Shown here: in pieces, positions 52,330-59,948 of the stretch
Numbering within the stretch: the first letter of the stretch is position 1
How the letters are laid out: each line of letters opens with the position of its first letter
Assembly (NCBI RefSeq): GCF_900172225.1
Contig: NZ_FWFO01000001.1
Span: 1,550,001-1,614,000, forward strand
Direction: 5' to 3'
Origin: Falsiruegeria litorea R37
Lineage (GTDB): Bacteria > Pseudomonadota > Alphaproteobacteria > Rhodobacterales > Rhodobacteraceae
DNA: 64,000 nucleotides
Program-made: the position numbers and the translations under genes
Notes under the pieces: model-generated
What the model was told of the DNA's origin: nothing
Databases searched by the model: none
The model's input: only the letters and a program-made list of their open reading frames with translations

Positions 52330-53406
52330 TCAAGCGGGCATCTGCTGGGTGGCGCAATGAATGCCGCCCCCAAGCTCGCCCAGGATATCTGTGTTCAACA
52401 TGACCACCTCGCGGCCGGGGTAGTGCCGTGCAAGGGCCGCGCGGGCGGTGGCATCAGCGCGCCGGTCGCCGGTGTTCGAGGCGATGACGGCGCCGTTGCA
52501 GACATAGTAGTTGGCGTAGCTGCTCAACTCATCGGGGTTGCGCACGCGACCGTCGTAGCCGGGCGGGATGGTGTCGACCTTAAGGCCCGCGCTTTGCAAT
52601 CGGTCACGCAGGGCAAAGGCCGAACGGGCATAAGCGTCATCCGGATCGGGATCGGGGTCGAGCATCATAAGCACCGTTTTGGGCCCGGTGAAGCGCGCAA
52701 AGCCGTCGATGTGATCGTCGGTGACGTCCTGGCCCATGACGCCTTTGCCCCAGATCATTTGCGCAGCACCATAGGCGGCTAGCAGGCGGTGTTCGATCTG
52801 GTCGCGGGTCATTCCCGGATTGCGGTTGGGGTTCACCCAACTGCTTTCGTTGGCCATCAATAGGCCATGGCCGCTGGCCTCAACCCCGCCAGCTTCGCCC
52901 TGCAAGCCGCTGTCAACAAACGGCAATCCCAGATGATCGGCCACGCGGCGGGCGATTTGTTCATCGTTGCGCAGATGATAGCGTCGTCCCCAACCGTTGA
53001 ACTTCACCCCACGCACAGACAGCTGACCGGCGCTGTTCTTGGCAAAAAGCGGACCGGCATCCCGGCACCACAGATCGTCCGTTGGAATGTCCCACAGTTC
53101 GACCTGGCCCGCGAGCAGCTTGCGCGCCTTCGCGTGCTGATCGCGCGAGGCCAGCAGGGTGACTGGCTCAAAGGCGGCGATTGTATTGGCGATTTCGGCG
53201 ATGGTGGCCTGTGTCCGACGCAGGAAACGGCCCTTGCCATAGACGGGCGCAAAGACCGGCCATTGCATGAAGGTGCGTTGGTGGCGTGCGTCTTCGGGCG
53301 GAACCCGAAAGCCATCTGCAAGCGCCATTCCGGCACCTCCCACATACAGGGACGCCCCGGCGATTTGGGCCAGGGCGTGACGTCGTGTGATCCGGAGCGG
53401 TTTCAA
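52330..53406 (-). CDS. Agmatine deiminase-like enzyme with Tat signal
   Basis: Peptidylarginine-deiminase-family enzyme (358 residues) that turns agmatine into N-carbamoylputrescine. Motifs: WCRDAGP near residue 112, EAGGVEASGHG near 171, and the catalytic Cys in GGGIHCAT (C351). The N-terminus reads ITRRHALAQIAGASLYVGGA, with twin arginines R8 and R9, a hydrophobic stretch and a small-residue end (ALADG), so it is a Tat export signal. Agmatine deiminases are usually cytoplasmic, so an exported form is unusual. The stop is 160 bases before the 2OG gene; its start overlaps the dnaB stop by 4 bases. Confidence 0.87.
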   Translation of the reverse strand: MKPLRITRRHALAQIAGASLYVGGAGMALADGFRVPPEDARHQRTFMQWPVFAPVYGKGRFLRRTQATIAEIANTIAAFEPVTLLASRDQHAKARKLLAGQVELWDIPTDDLWCRDAGPLFAKNSAGQLSVRGVKFNGWGRRYHLRNDEQIARRVADHLGLPFVDSGLQGEAGGVEASGHGLLMANESSWVNPNRNPGMTRDQIEHRLLAAYGAAQMIWGKGVMGQDVTDDHIDGFARFTGPKTVLMMLDPDPDPDDAYARSAFALRDRLQSAGLKVDTIPPGYDGRVRNPDELSSYANYYVCNGAVIASNTGDRRADATARAALARHYPGREVVMLNTDILGELGGGIHCATQQMPA

Positions 53407-54893
53407 TACCCCTCGTCGGCACCGTCCTGCTGCCAGGGTTTGGCCAAGTTGCCAAAGCGGGTGAACTGGCCCTCAAACGACAGATCCACGGTGCCAATGG
53501 GGCCGTGACGCTGTTTGCCGATGATCACCTCGGCGCGGGCGTGCAGGCGTTCCATACGTTCCTGCCAGGCGGCCATTTCCTCGAGCCGGTCGTCCGAGGG
53601 CTTTTCCCGTTCCACGTAGTATTCTTCGCGGAACACGAACATCACCACGTCGGCGTCCTGCTCGATCGAGCCGGATTCACGAAGGTCCGACAGTTGCGGG
53701 CGTTTGTCGTCGCGGCTTTCCACCGTACGTGACAGCTGCGACAGCGCGATGACGGGGATGTTGAGTTCCTTGGCGATGGCCTTCATGCCCATGGAAATCT
53801 CGCCGATTTCCTGAACACGGTTTTCCGCCGTACCCCGGCAGAGCTGCAGATAGTCGATGATCAACAGGTCCAGCCCATGGGTCCGCTTCAGGCGGCGGGC
53901 GCGGGCGGCCAGCTGGCTGATCGGCAGAGCGGGCGTGTCGTCGATAAAGAGCGGGCAGGCCTCTAGCGATTTGGCGGCGTCGACAAAGCGGCGGAACTCG
54001 GTCTCGGTCATGTCACCGCGGCGGATCTGCTCGGATGGCACCTCGGCCGCCTCGGACAGGATACGCGCAGCCAGCTGTTCCGAGCTCATCTCGAGCGAAT
54101 AGAAGCCCACAACGCCGCCCTGAATGGTGCCTTCGGTGCCGTCGGGGCGAATGCCCTTCTTGTACGCCTTGGCCACGTTGAAGGCGATGTTGGTCGCAAG
54201 CGAGGTTTTCCCCATCGAGGGACGCCCGGCCAGGATCAAAAGGTCCGACGGGTGCAGGCCGCCCAGTTTCTTGTCCAGATCAATCAGACCGGTCGAGACA
54301 CCGGCCAAACCGCCGTCGCGCTGATAGGCGGCGTTGGCGGTGTTGACTGCTTCGGTCACGGCTTTGAGGAAGGACACAAAGCCGCTTTCGGTCTGGCCCT
54401 GTTCCGACAGCTTGTAGAGCTTTTGTTCCGCCTCGACGATCTGCTCGCGCGGTTCCGAGGCGACATCGACCTTGGCGGCCTTGTCCGAGATATCGCGGCC
54501 CAGGCCAATCAGCTCGCGCCGGATCGCCAGATCATAGATCATCTGCGCATAGTCACGCACGGCAAAGGCCGAGATCGAGGCGGCAGCCAGATTGACCAGA
54601 TAGGCAGGACCGCCCAGTTCCTTGAGCCCCTCGTCGTCTTCCATGAAGGCCTTGAGGGTGACCGGCGAGGCCAGTGCATTCTTGGCGATCCGTGCGGCGG
54701 CGATCTCATAGATGCGCGCGTGCACGGGGTCGTAGAAATGCTGCGGTCCGATGACCGATGCCACCCGGTCGTAGACGTCATTGTTGGTCAGAATCGCGCC
54801 CAGCAGTTGCTGTTCTGCTTCGACCGAATGCGGCATCGTATCGGCATTCTGGACCTGCGCCGGTACCTGCTCGATGTTGCTGATCTCGTTCAT
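53403..54893 (-). CDS. dnaB: Replicative DNA helicase DnaB
   Basis: Hexameric helicase at the replication fork, 496 residues. The N-terminal domain (about 20-120, with HSVEAEQQLLGAIL) binds primase; the RecA-like domain has Walker A LAGRPSMGKTSLA near residue 221, Walker B LLIIDYLQLCRG near 345 and LSQLSRTVESRDDKRPQLSDLRESG near 382. No intein is seen. It lies upstream of the agmatine-deiminase-like gene with a 4-base overlap. Confidence 0.97.
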   Translation of the reverse strand: MNEISNIEQVPAQVQNADTMPHSVEAEQQLLGAILTNNDVYDRVASVIGPQHFYDPVHARIYEIAAARIAKNALASPVTLKAFMEDDEGLKELGGPAYLVNLAAASISAFAVRDYAQMIYDLAIRRELIGLGRDISDKAAKVDVASEPREQIVEAEQKLYKLSEQGQTESGFVSFLKAVTEAVNTANAAYQRDGGLAGVSTGLIDLDKKLGGLHPSDLLILAGRPSMGKTSLATNIAFNVAKAYKKGIRPDGTEGTIQGGVVGFYSLEMSSEQLAARILSEAAEVPSEQIRRGDMTETEFRRFVDAAKSLEACPLFIDDTPALPISQLAARARRLKRTHGLDLLIIDYLQLCRGTAENRVQEIGEISMGMKAIAKELNIPVIALSQLSRTVESRDDKRPQLSDLRESGSIEQDADVVMFVFREEYYVEREKPSDDRLEEMAAWQERMERLHARAEVIIGKQRHGPIGTVDLSFEGQFTRFGNLAKPWQQDGADEGY

Positions 54894-55092
54894 TTTGGTG
54901 TGTGCATCCCCTTGAGCACAAGGTCATAGCCGAGGCGGGGGATTCCTAGCAAATTGTATGTTTGTGTGGATAAGATGTGCATATCCCGACCCCCATCATA
55001 TTGACGGGGATCCGGGCAAAAATCCAACATTTTGTGGTGAGGGGCAGGAAACCGCGCTGCGGAAACCCGCCAATGGCAAACCTGACCTTAGG

Positions 55093-55770
55093 TCAGGATT
55101 TGTTGGCTTCCTGCCAGGCGCGCGGGTCGTTCAGGAAGGATTCGACCTCTGCCAACGTTTCCGCGTCAAAGGCGTTTTGGGCCTTGGCCTCGGCCAGAAC
55201 ATCCCACCAGGTACACAGCGAATGCAGTTGCACGCCATGATCGCCAAGGGTCTTCTCGGTTTCGGGGAAAATGCCGTAGTAGAAGATGACGGCAGTGTGC
55301 CCACAAGTGGCGCCGGTCTCGCGGATGGCATCCACAAACGACAGTTTCGAGCCACCGTCGGTGGTCAGATCCTCGACCAGCAGAACACGCTCACCTTCGC
55401 TCATCGCGCCCTCGATGCGGGCGTTGCGGCCGTAACCTTTGGGCTTTTTGCGCACATAGGTCATCGGCAGGGCCATCCGCTCGGCGACAAAGGCGGCAAA
55501 GGGGATGCCTGCGGTCTCACCACCGGCGATGTTGTCGAACGCCTCAAACCCAGCGTTGCGCATGACGGTGATGGTCAGAAAGTCCATCAGCGTCGAGCGG
55601 ATGCGCGGGTAAGAGATCAGCTTGCGACAGTCGATATAGGTCGGGCTGGGCAGGCCCGAGGCCAGCGTGAAGGGCTCGTGCGCGTTGAAATGCACGGCCT
55701 TGATCTCCAGCAACATGCGGGCGGTGAGGCGGGCGATTTCTTCGGCGGGGGGGTAGGAGGTTGGGATCAT
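55093..55770 (-). CDS. pyrE: Orotate phosphoribosyltransferase
   Basis: Pyrimidine synthesis: joins orotate and PRPP to give OMP. The 225-residue protein has the PRPP motif [20 protein letters not shown] near residue 139, and [12 protein letters not shown] near 118. The ATG at 55770 is the family start; the frame goes on upstream over the intergenic repeat but is unlike PyrE. It is followed by dnaB at some distance and preceded by pyrC, a usual pairing. Confidence 0.96.
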   Translation of the reverse strand: MIPTSYPPAEEIARLTARMLLEIKAVHFNAHEPFTLASGLPSPTYIDCRKLISYPRIRSTLMDFLTITVMRNAGFEAFDNIAGGETAGIPFAAFVAERMALPMTYVRKKPKGYGRNARIEGAMSEGERVLLVEDLTTDGGSKLSFVDAIRETGATCGHTAVIFYYGIFPETEKTLGDHGVQLHSLCTWWDVLAEAKAQNAFDAETLAEVESFLNDPRAWQEANKS

Positions 55771-55791
55771 CGTGACATCCTTGGGGCAGGT

Positions 55792-55843
55792 GCCAGAGGC
55801 GCGGGCAGGAGCCTCTGGCGGGAGTATTTGGGAAAAGATGAAA
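55792..55843. repeat. Hairpin plus GGGAGTATTTGGG tail between pyrC and pyrE
   Basis: GCCAGAGGC (55792-55800) and GCCTCTGGC (55811-55819) form a perfect 9-base stem, followed by GGGAGTATTTGGGAAAAG and ATGAAA up to the pyrC stop. It shares the tail with the element at 47454-47515. Confidence 0.7.
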
Positions 55844-56881
55844 TCAGGCGACGCGCCAGTGGACGTCGAACCCGGGATCAAAGACGGTAACGGGACCATC
55901 GCCGCTTTCGATCTTGTCAGGGTATGTGACGACATCGCCTTTGGTGAGCGTGATCGTCTCCTCGTTTACCGGCAGGCGGTAGAAACCGGGGCCATTGCGC
56001 GAGGTGAAGGCTTCGAGCTTGTCGAGTGCATTGGCTTTTTCGAACACCTCGGCCAGCAGTGACATGGTGTTGGTCGCCGTGAAGCAACCCGCGCAGCCGC
56101 AGGCCATTTCCTTGTTGGCGTCTGTGTGGGGCGCCGAGTCGGTGCCCAGGAAAAAGCGCGCATCGCCGGATGTGGCGGCGTCGACCAGCGCCAGGCGGTG
56201 CTCTTCGCGTTTGGCGACGGGCAGGCAGTAGTAATGCGGCTTGATCCCGCCAACCAGGATGTGGTTGCGGTTGATGATCAGGTGGTGCGTGGTGATCGTC
56301 GCGCCCAGATCGGCCTCATTTGCTTTGACATAGTCGACGCCATTGGCGGTGGTGATGTGTTCCATCACGACGCGCAGACCGGGAGTGGATTTACGCACCG
56401 GATCCAGCACGCGTTCGATGAACACGGCCTCGCGGTCGAAGATGTCGATGTCGTGGTCGGTGACCTCGCCGTGGCAGCACAGCGGCAGGCCGATTTCAGC
56501 CATTTTTTCCAGCACCGGGCGGACTTTGTCGAAATCTTTGACGCCCGAAGACGAGTTTGTGGTGGCACCGGCAGGGTACAGCTTGACCGCCTTGACCAGA
56601 CCGCTGGCGTGGGCCGCGGCCACATCTTCGGGGTCGGTGTCCTCGGTCAGATACAGCGTCATCAGCGGCTCGAATGTCATGCCCTCGGGCAATGCGGCCA
56701 GGATGCGATCGCGATAGGCGGCGGCATCGGTGCCACGAACCACGGGCGGCACCAGGTTCGGCATGATGATGGCACGAGCAAAATGGCGGGCGGTTTCGGG
56801 CAGGACGGCGTCCAGCATTGCGCCATCGCGCAGGTGCAGATGCCAGTCGTCGGGGCGGCGGATCGTGAGGCTATCGGTCAT
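55844..56881 (-). CDS. pyrC: Dihydroorotase, E. coli type
   Basis: Zinc amidohydrolase closing carbamoyl-aspartate to dihydroorotate. The 345-residue protein has the metal motif DWHLHLRDG near residue 12, the lysine in [14 protein letters not shown] near 98 (carboxylated), CCHGEV near 135 and EHITT near 173, and ends near [12 protein letters not shown]. Length is normal for the type II enzyme. It precedes pyrE with a short repeat between. Confidence 0.96.
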   Translation of the reverse strand: MTDSLTIRRPDDWHLHLRDGAMLDAVLPETARHFARAIIMPNLVPPVVRGTDAAAYRDRILAALPEGMTFEPLMTLYLTEDTDPEDVAAAHASGLVKAVKLYPAGATTNSSSGVKDFDKVRPVLEKMAEIGLPLCCHGEVTDHDIDIFDREAVFIERVLDPVRKSTPGLRVVMEHITTANGVDYVKANEADLGATITTHHLIINRNHILVGGIKPHYYCLPVAKREEHRLALVDAATSGDARFFLGTDSAPHTDANKEMACGCAGCFTATNTMSLLAEVFEKANALDKLEAFTSRNGPGFYRLPVNEETITLTKGDVVTYPDKIESGDGPVTVFDPGFDVHWRVA

Positions 56882-56911
56882 GTGCCCCCGCTAGCACAGC
56901 CTGCCCAAACG

Positions 56912-56946
56912 GAAAACCCCCAGCCACTGAGAGCCGGGGGATTTTC
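56912..56946 (-). terminator. Terminator of the glycan cluster
   Basis: On the minus strand CCCCCGGCTCTC pairs loosely with CCAGCC/GGGGG text around GAGTGG, flanked by AAAATCC and GGGTTTTCC, giving a GC-rich stem followed by TTTTC. It lies about 17 bases after the stop at 56963. Confidence 0.7.
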
Positions 56947-56962
56947 GTGTGATCCGCAGTTG

Positions 56963-57925
56963 TCAGCTGGCCATGGGGGGCGGCGGGGCAAAAGCACCCT
57001 GTTGGGCCATCTCTTCCAACTGCTCCAGCCGCATGCGAAAACGGCGCGCAGGCATGCGTGAGGTCACGTTCCGGCACAAAAGAGTATTGAGATAGAACCG
57101 TTCGGCGGAATCCAGCTGTCCTACCAAACCTCGCAGATATCGCGGGTACGAGCGGCGCGCACGATAAAGGCGGAAGAAGCTGCGCGCGCTCAGCTTGCCA
57201 GTCCCTGCCATCGCGAGCAGACGATAGAGCAGGTTCATGTCAAGCAAGCGCGACTGCAACTCACTCCCCATATTGCGCATGCGCAGGCGGGTGACGTTCG
57301 GGCGTTCGAACAGGGTTGCGTGCATCGCATCCAGCGTTTGCAGCGGGTCATACAGGATGAACGCGTGATCGGCGGCGTCCAACATATCCGGGGCATAGCC
57401 GTAGCGGTCGGTGAACGAGGTGCGGCGCATTTCGACGAACCGGTCATCCCATTCGGTCATGTTGGGGTCCAGCGTTGCCTGCGGCTGTACAGCAACCACG
57501 GTTGCACCGGGCGAGGCCACGGAAAAGGCCGCCGCCGCATAGCCACACGGGCCCGCGCCGTAGAAGACCACGCGGTCGAAATCCTCAAAAAATCCGTCAT
57601 CGATCAGACGGTCGAAAAAGCCATAGACCTTGGGATCGCGGAACCAGGTGTCCCCGTCCGAGACAATGCAAAGATGGGACCAGTTCTGTGTCTTGACCAA
57701 GTCAAAGCCAAAAGGTTGTTGGGTTTCCGACATGGCGCGGATGCCCTGCATCGTTTCAAATGTCACGATCAGCGTCGCGTCGCGATCGATGAAGGTCGCG
57801 AAATGCTTGTCGCCCAATTCCTGCGCCATACCTTCGGCTTCGGCCTGATCCAGCAGCTTGCGTTTCCACACGCCGCGCCGATAGCCCGCAATTGATGTGT
57901 CGATACTGGTTTTTGCGTCCTGCAT
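56963..57925 (-). CDS. Unknown protein with altered alpha/beta-hydrolase-like elbow
   Basis: A 320-residue protein that I cannot name. Near residues 118-155 it reads DRVVFYGAGPCGYAAAAFSV followed by VVAVQPQATLDP. This resembles the strand-turn-helix and the later PQ segment of alpha/beta-hydrolase-like proteins in which the elbow reads G-S-S-M-G-G; here the Ser is replaced by Gly (GAGPCG, 123-128), so hydrolysis is doubtful. A binding or scaffolding role is possible. The C-terminal half is helical and Arg-rich. GAGG lies 8 bases before the ATG. It is the last gene of the glycan cluster and ends at a terminator. Confidence 0.7.
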   Translation of the reverse strand: MQDAKTSIDTSIAGYRRGVWKRKLLDQAEAEGMAQELGDKHFATFIDRDATLIVTFETMQGIRAMSETQQPFGFDLVKTQNWSHLCIVSDGDTWFRDPKVYGFFDRLIDDGFFEDFDRVVFYGAGPCGYAAAAFSVASPGATVVAVQPQATLDPNMTEWDDRFVEMRRTSFTDRYGYAPDMLDAADHAFILYDPLQTLDAMHATLFERPNVTRLRMRNMGSELQSRLLDMNLLYRLLAMAGTGKLSARSFFRLYRARRSYPRYLRGLVGQLDSAERFYLNTLLCRNVTSRMPARRFRMRLEQLEEMAQQGAFAPPPPMAS

Positions 57926-58011
57926 ATACTCATCCTCGAAACTCCGGCCGCTTTTCGGGCCGGTTGTTGCCAACAGGTCTAGGCTGAGAATGAGGCCAAA
58001 ATGGGAAAAAC

Positions 58012-59091
58012 TCAGGTCCGTTTCGGGTCGTTTCCGGATTCTTGAGATTTGGCGCGCAGGCGTCCGAGGTTGGCAAAACCGGTCAGTGTACGAGCGGTTG
58101 CGGCACTGATCGGGCGCGATTGAGGGGTCATCATCAAGCGCGCCAGAAGGGCCCGATATGGTTCTTGTTCCATCAGTTTCTGAAACCGGTTCTGTCGCCA
58201 TTCGACCGCGCGTCTGTGCAGTTTTGCCAGTGTCGGATCGGCGTGCAGCTCGTCGCGCAAGGCAGTGCTGGGGGCATCATAGCGGCTGATCGAGGTGTCC
58301 GTATCGGTATTGAAATTTCGTTCCACCCAATAGTCGACATCAAGCATATGTTCGGAATGTACCGCACGGCCTCGATCGGCCTTGAGCACATAGCTTTCCA
58401 TGGCACCCAAGGGATAGTGGTTGAGTTGTGCCAGCTCGAAATTGTCGCGACCGTAATTGGAAAACAGCCGTTTGAGTTTGAATTGCTCGTCCAGCTCGCG
58501 CCCGTTGCAGTCGAACCACCGCGCCTGATCCAGGCGATCCAGATCGGGGTTGCGGGGACGGTGGACGCCCAGTTTCGAATAGATTCCGTCGTTTCGGTAG
58601 AGCGTCTTGAACATCGACGCCCGCCAGGGCCAGAACATCACTGCAGGCGCGCAGCGAGTGAAACTCTGTGTTACGGGTTTGTCGGCATAACGGATGGTGT
58701 CGCCATTGCCGAAAAGGCGCCAGGTCAGGGTGATGGCGGTTGCCTCGGGCAGGGCATCGATCAGATCGCCAATGGCGCCGTTTCCTGCGTGAATATTGAC
58801 GAATTCATCAACGTCCAGCGGCAGGATCCAATCCGCCTTTCGGACCAACGGATGTTTGCTGGCAGTCTTGAGCGCGGTGAACTGGATGCCGCGCTTGTCA
58901 TATGGGCCATCGTTGGCCACATGGCTCAGGTGCCCCATCTCTTGCAAACGGTCCAGGATACGGTCGGTCCCGTCCTGGCAATTGTTGGAAAACACCAGAA
59001 AATCGGTGAACCCTGCTGCCCGGTGATGGGCAAGCCATTCCAGCAAAAAGGCCCCCTCGTTGCGGACGGTCAGGACAGCGAGCGCGCGCAT
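58012..59091 (-). CDS. GT2-type glycosyltransferase A
   Basis: A 359-residue protein of the Glyco_tranf_2_4 kind. It starts MRALAVLTVRNEGAFLLEWL, and has FLVFSNNCQDGTDRILDRLQ (31-50), then LDVDEFVNI (92-100) with the DxD metal-nucleotide site. C-terminal segments HRPRNPDLD and LNHYPLGAMESYVLKADRGR are shared with the other two GT proteins in this cluster. No membrane helix is seen. The ATG at 59091 is favoured because the conserved domain starts there; the frame is open 40 codons upstream, but that part overlaps the FkbM-type gene. It starts 5 bases after the preceding stop. Confidence 0.88.
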   Translation of the reverse strand: MRALAVLTVRNEGAFLLEWLAHHRAAGFTDFLVFSNNCQDGTDRILDRLQEMGHLSHVANDGPYDKRGIQFTALKTASKHPLVRKADWILPLDVDEFVNIHAGNGAIGDLIDALPEATAITLTWRLFGNGDTIRYADKPVTQSFTRCAPAVMFWPWRASMFKTLYRNDGIYSKLGVHRPRNPDLDRLDQARWFDCNGRELDEQFKLKRLFSNYGRDNFELAQLNHYPLGAMESYVLKADRGRAVHSEHMLDVDYWVERNFNTDTDTSISRYDAPSTALRDELHADPTLAKLHRRAVEWRQNRFQKLMEQEPYRALLARLMMTPQSRPISAATARTLTGFANLGRLRAKSQESGNDPKRT

Positions 59092-59096
59092 GGCCG

Positions 59097-59945
59097 TTAC
59101 CAGTCGCTGCGGAAGACCGCGACCTTGGAAAACGACATCTTTGGGAAGTAGACCAACCCCTGGTCGTGTAGCAGTTGAAAGATGCTTTTGATGCCAGCGC
59201 TGCCAATCCATTGGGGATGCAATTCGATCAGCAGGGCGCGCAGACCGCTGAGGTCAAGCTTGGGCAGCAGGTCGGCCTCGGCCCCTTCGATATCGCAAAC
59301 CAGGACTGTGGGCTTGATCTCGGCAATCACCTTGTTGGCGTCCCGCATGGGCACCTGCGCAGGGGTGGCATCCGCACCGCCATCTTCGGGGTCGAGGGAC
59401 GAGGACAGGATGTCTTCGCGGCAATAAAACGTTGTGGTGCCGTCCTTGTCGCCCAAGACGGCGTGATGCAGGTGGGCTTTCTTGGCGCGGTTCAGCCGAT
59501 GAACTTCGTGGATGTAGTCAAGCAGGCCGGGGTTGGCTTCGAACGAGTGTACCTCGCGCGCGCGGGTTTGGGTGGATATCAGTGTCGACATGAACCCGAT
59601 GCCCGCCCCCAGTTCCAAAACGACATCGCCCTTGCGGATCAGCCTGAGCGCGGCGTCGGCCTCTTTTTGTTCATAGGACCCCGTGCGCAGGGACATGCGA
59701 ACCCGTTTGGGCAAAAGCTCCATGTTGCGGGGAAACCTCATGTCCCGGCACCACAGCATCGCCTGACGTTCGGGCTCAGAAGCTGCGGGCGTGTCGGGTG
59801 CAGCCTCTGAAACAGTTTCAACGACAACGTCCGCCCCTGTTTCCGGCGCAGGCGCGGGGGCAAGGTCGGTGCCGCTTACAGTGCCGCTGTCGGTTTTGAC
59901 CTTGGGCTGAGCAGCTTTCTTGTTCTTGGTTTTTGTCTTGGCCAT
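59097..59945 (-). CDS. FkbM-type methyltransferase
   Basis: A 282-residue protein. The first 60 residues are Lys/Thr/Ala/Pro-rich and look disordered, then a class I SAM domain with VLELGAGIGFMST (109-121), a strand-2 acidic end (VHSFEANPGL) and LVCDIEGAEADLLPKLD near 205. FkbM-type enzymes O-methylate sugars or other hydroxyls. The start is 3 bases after the preceding gene's stop, and the next gene begins 5 bases on, so it is coupled to both glycosyltransferase genes. Confidence 0.88.
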   Translation of the reverse strand: MAKTKTKNKKAAQPKVKTDSGTVSGTDLAPAPAPETGADVVVETVSEAAPDTPAASEPERQAMLWCRDMRFPRNMELLPKRVRMSLRTGSYEQKEADAALRLIRKGDVVLELGAGIGFMSTLISTQTRAREVHSFEANPGLLDYIHEVHRLNRAKKAHLHHAVLGDKDGTTTFYCREDILSSSLDPEDGGADATPAQVPMRDANKVIAEIKPTVLVCDIEGAEADLLPKLDLSGLRALLIELHPQWIGSAGIKSIFQLLHDQGLVYFPKMSFSKVAVFRSDW

Positions 59946-59948
59946 GTC

